Positions 61,106-64,000 of a DNA stretch of 64,000 nt are shown here, one piece after another. Each line of letters opens with the position of its first letter. Position 1 is the stretch's first letter. The notes beneath the pieces are model-generated. The model was not told where the DNA came from. It searched no databases and saw nothing but the letters and a program-made list of their open reading frames with translations. Source of the DNA: Hybos culiciformis (Eukaryota; Arthropoda; Insecta; Diptera; Hybotidae); assembly GCA_964007475.1 (NCBI GenBank), contig OZ023273.1, positions 82,624,598 through 82,688,597 on the forward strand, read 5' to 3'. Position numbers and translations under genes: made by a program.

Positions 61106-61980
61106 CAAATGCACATGTAAAAAAATTTCTTAACTGCGATATTAACATTATTTTTTTGTTTAAATATTTATTTAAAGTGTCATATAAATCCACTTGATCA
61201 AGACTTGATGATATCGAAAAAAAAAATAAAAACTTTGTCAAGTGTACAAAATATATATTTAGCCACCATATGATTGATTCTCTGAAAACATATCGATTTG
61301 GTGGCATTTACATTATTTATTTATATTAAATATAAACATAAGCTAAAGAATATCGTGGCTTAATTTACATGATGATGATGATGATGATTTTAAGTTTACA
61401 AATGAAGAAAAGTAGTGTTCTTTGGATGGATATGTCCAAAAGTTAGGAACAAGTTAATATTATTTCAATAATATGTAGTTAAACGAAAAATTTTAACAAA
61501 GTTTTGCGTCTTAAGTCTTTCGTTTTTTTTTGTATCATTAATATTGATAGATTTTAGAATGTGTAACTCAATTTTTATGAATTAGATATTTTAATGAAGT
61601 TAAATTGGATTCTAGCGCTTAATATTAACAACAATACTTTATTATTATGCTTTAATGTTTTCTTACTGTTATTTATATAAATATAAAGTTTAACTCCGAT
61701 AAAAATGTCATAAGTCCAATATATCTGTCTGTATTAGTCCTTTTTTGTATGTAATTTATAAACTTCTTAAGCAATGAACCGTTTTGGGCAGAACCAGTAC
61801 CATTGAAAGGGTTATTTTCGGTAGATGGGTTATTGGGGGGTTATTTTCATGACATTTGATCGCCTACTCTCAGCGCTTGACAATAGATCTTTCTGCCCCA
61901 TGTATGCGCAATTTGTATTATTTTTTTGTAACTAACGTTTATTATTAATTAAAGTGAAACAACGTTTGCCCTGTAGTTGA
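61106..61980. other. AT-rich intergenic DNA
   Basis: No gene. An ATG trinucleotide run lies at about 61369-61387. Confidence 0.5.
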
Positions 61981-61981
61981 C

Positions 61982-62219
61982 TTATAACATTAGATCAAAT
62001 TAATTCTAACACTATTATGTCTGAAAGGGGCGGCTCTAACGGGCGTTGCACATGGCAGGGCCCAATCAGCAAAACAATGAAACTAAAAATTTTCCAAAAG
62101 TTATAACATTAGATCAAATTAATTCTAACACTATTATGTCTGAAAGGGGCGGCTCTAGCGGGCGTCGCACATGACGGGGCCCAATCAGTAAAACAATGAA
62201 TTTAAAATTTTTCCAAAAG
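61982..62219 (+). repeat. Tandem duplication of 119 bp spanning the left end of a hAT-like element
   Basis: Two consecutive copies start TTATAACATTAGATC at 61982 and 62101, with only a few differences (CTCTAACGGGCGTTG versus CTCTAGCGGGCGTCG). Each includes flanking DNA, the 8-bp target site ATGTCTGA and the first ~75 bp of the element. Confidence 0.9.
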
Positions 62220-62750
62220 TTCAATTCACAATGCCAAAACGTAAATTTTACAAAATGTTTACTATACGCGTTCAGCGTTCATTACAATACAAAGCGAAAA
62301 TCTTAGTCTAAAATCATGTTACTGAATTTCGTGTAATATACCAATTGATAAATGTAGAGGTCAATCCTACGGTAATGCTGCAAATATGTCGCGTAAAAAT
62401 TAAAGTCTGCAAGCGCGTATAAAGCAACATAGTCCAACAGTGCTTTTCTTACCATGTATGACTCATTCTTTAAATCTGATAGGAAATTATTCAGCTGAAG
62501 TTGTAATTCCATGTTACCTTCTAATTTTATTATTTTTTGATAATTTAGTTTATAGAAATAATATTTAAATGAAATTATTTTTGTTTAAGGTTTTACATTA
62601 AATTTTAATATTGTTTTATTTATTTTTTTTTAAATACACTTAAAAATAAATCAAGGATATTTTTATTTATCCATATCCATTAGTGGGTAGTGGCAGGGAC
62701 CCAATTTTTTTTCAACGTCAGGGTCCCCCAAAACTTTAAAACCGCCTCTG
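62144..62750. mobile_element. hAT-like non-autonomous element
   Basis: Left tip AAGGGGCGGCTC, right tip the complement of CAGAGGCGGTTTT. Target duplication ATGTCTGA (62136-62143) and ATGTCAGA (62751-62758), 7 of 8 identical. CAGGGCCC/GGGTCCC motifs are near the ends. A 69-codon minus-strand frame at 62303-62512 is not recognisable. Confidence 0.7.
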
Positions 62751-62758
62751 ATGTCAGA

Positions 62759-63757
62759 CTGACTTATCAATAGCTGAAACTATTGAAGTTTGGACAGTGG
62801 AATATGATTATCTCTTTAAGACACTCAATAAGGAAGAATTTTTGAGAATTAGTCAGTAATAAATCTGTTAAAACCTGTTGCCAAATTTATAAAGAGACTT
62901 TTGCAATTTTTTTTTTTTTTATTCAAGTTTAAAATTAATTTTTATTTCTGAACAATATTAAAATGTATTTAAAATTAAACCTGATATTTATATTATATTT
63001 AAATTCGAAAATTGTTCTAAACATTAATATGATGACAATGTTTTGTTAATGTCCATCTAATCTTGGAACATAGAGGACAAGTACACAATTCATTCAAATT
63101 CAATACTTGAGTTGTGTATTTTTGTTCAAAAAAAAAATTTTGCAAATTTATCAAAAACTAAATATCAGGTAGTTGGGTGTTCAAAAAAAAACAAAAAAAA
63201 ACAAAAAAATAAAAATTTATTCTGTATAAAAATATTTTTAAAAGAAAAGTTGGAGGAGTATTAAATATATGTACATATATATTATTTGTTGTTTTTCAAC
63301 CAATACTCGGTCACGTTTTATTCAAATTTAATCATCATATAAAGATAAAAAAAAATGTGAATAAAATATAAATCCATCTCTATATATATATATATAGCAG
63401 TTTTACAGGTATACTACATTCGGGAGAATTTTCATTACCGTTGTTGAAACTGCAACAAAAAAATATACATATTTATTTTGGTATTTATTTTTTCTTCAAG
63501 AATCAGTAAAGATCGAAGCATTTGAAATGAAATAGTATTTATTCAAAAAAAAAAAATGCATACAATTAATTTTTTAAAGGTTATCACTCTACATTTCCAT
63601 TGAAAAATAAATTAATTATATTTAAAAACGTAGCAGGATTTTGTTTGTCGAAAAATAAAAAAATAAAAACTATAATATTATACATACTTACAAGTTTATC
63701 GAAAAATTTGTATTTAAAATAATACCTAAAAGTACTATACTTTGTGTAAGCATCGTA
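62759..63757. other. AT-rich intergenic DNA
   Basis: Nothing supported beyond A/T runs and a short (TA)n near 63381-63395. Confidence 0.5.
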
Positions 63758-64000
63758 AAGGGTGTTTTTTAAGTCCAATAGAACTTCAAATTGTAAAAAA
63801 TAACACAAAAAATTAAATTTTAATCTAAAAAATATATTGGTTCGAAATATCAATCAATGGCATTAACATTTGAAAATAATTTCGGGGATATGTTCTTGAC
63901 GAAGCGCATTCTCGACTTCCAATTTTGGCCCACTTTTTCGAGCGCAATTTTGGCCCACACTTTCGAGCGCAGATGGAGGATTATATGCGCTATAAAAATC
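63758..64000. other. Possible start of another element, running off the window
   Basis: AAAGGGTGTTTTTTAAGTCC resembles a DNA-transposon tip. From 63880 the sequence becomes less AT-rich, with a direct repeat CAATTTTGGCCCAC followed by TTTCGAGCGC (63921-63970). The rest lies outside the window, so I cannot classify it. Confidence 0.3.

Noticed and set aside
1..64000. CRISPR arrays, bacterial operons or prophage
   Set aside because: The DNA is eukaryotic; the only regular repeats are microsatellites, the ~160-bp and ~640-bp units and the transposon ends.

Overview
The window is strongly AT-rich eukaryotic DNA with very low gene density, spliceosomal introns and a dense load of decayed transposable elements (LINEs, Tc1/mariner, hAT, piggyBac, Helitron, PIF/Harbinger-like MITEs). 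The one intact gene is a Snail-family zinc-finger repressor whose N-terminus carries the CPLKKRP box known from insect Snail/Escargot/Worniu, so the source is almost certainly an insect. A fly is possible, but the sequence does not settle the order.

Layout. 1-12.6 kb: a Tc1 element with 252-bp inverted repeats inserted into the terminal repeat of an older MITE, two more MITEs, a hAT MITE inserted in a short tandem repeat, and a roughly 1.2-kb array of ~160-bp repeats with GT microsatellites. 13.3-18.6 kb: a minus-strand LINE whose endonuclease region is split by a hAT element, which itself holds a foldback Tc1/mariner-type MITE and a second hAT MITE. 18.7-21.8 kb: a deleted Tc1 element containing a broken piggyBac. 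22.2-27.3 kb: a second minus-strand LINE split by a Helitron, which is itself split by a hAT MITE. 27.4-29.0 kb: tandem copies of a broken Set2/SETD2-like AWS-SET fragment. 29.4-48 kb: mostly featureless AT-rich DNA with a LINE remnant in each orientation, a palindromic MITE, a Tc1 remnant and a short COX3-like mitochondrial insert. 49.4-52.8 kb: the Snail-family gene (two coding exons, 494 residues, six C2H2 fingers). 53-64 kb: hAT remnants, a hAT element with CCCGGGATC-rich ends holding two further nested repeats (one with an unclassified transposase-like protein), and a hAT-like element whose left end was tandemly duplicated.

Many element borders are fixed by target-site duplications read directly from the sequence (TA for Tc1/mariner, TTA for PIF-like, 8 bp for hAT, A^T with TC/CTAG ends for the Helitron), so the order of several insertions can be reconstructed. 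I see no tRNA, rRNA, CRISPR or prokaryotic feature. No coherent new multi-gene system is evident. The strongest leads are the extra zinc finger in the Snail-family protein, the unclassified 8-bp-TSD element at 58.9-60.5 kb, the Set2-like tandem fragments and the nearly intact intron-bearing Tc1 element.
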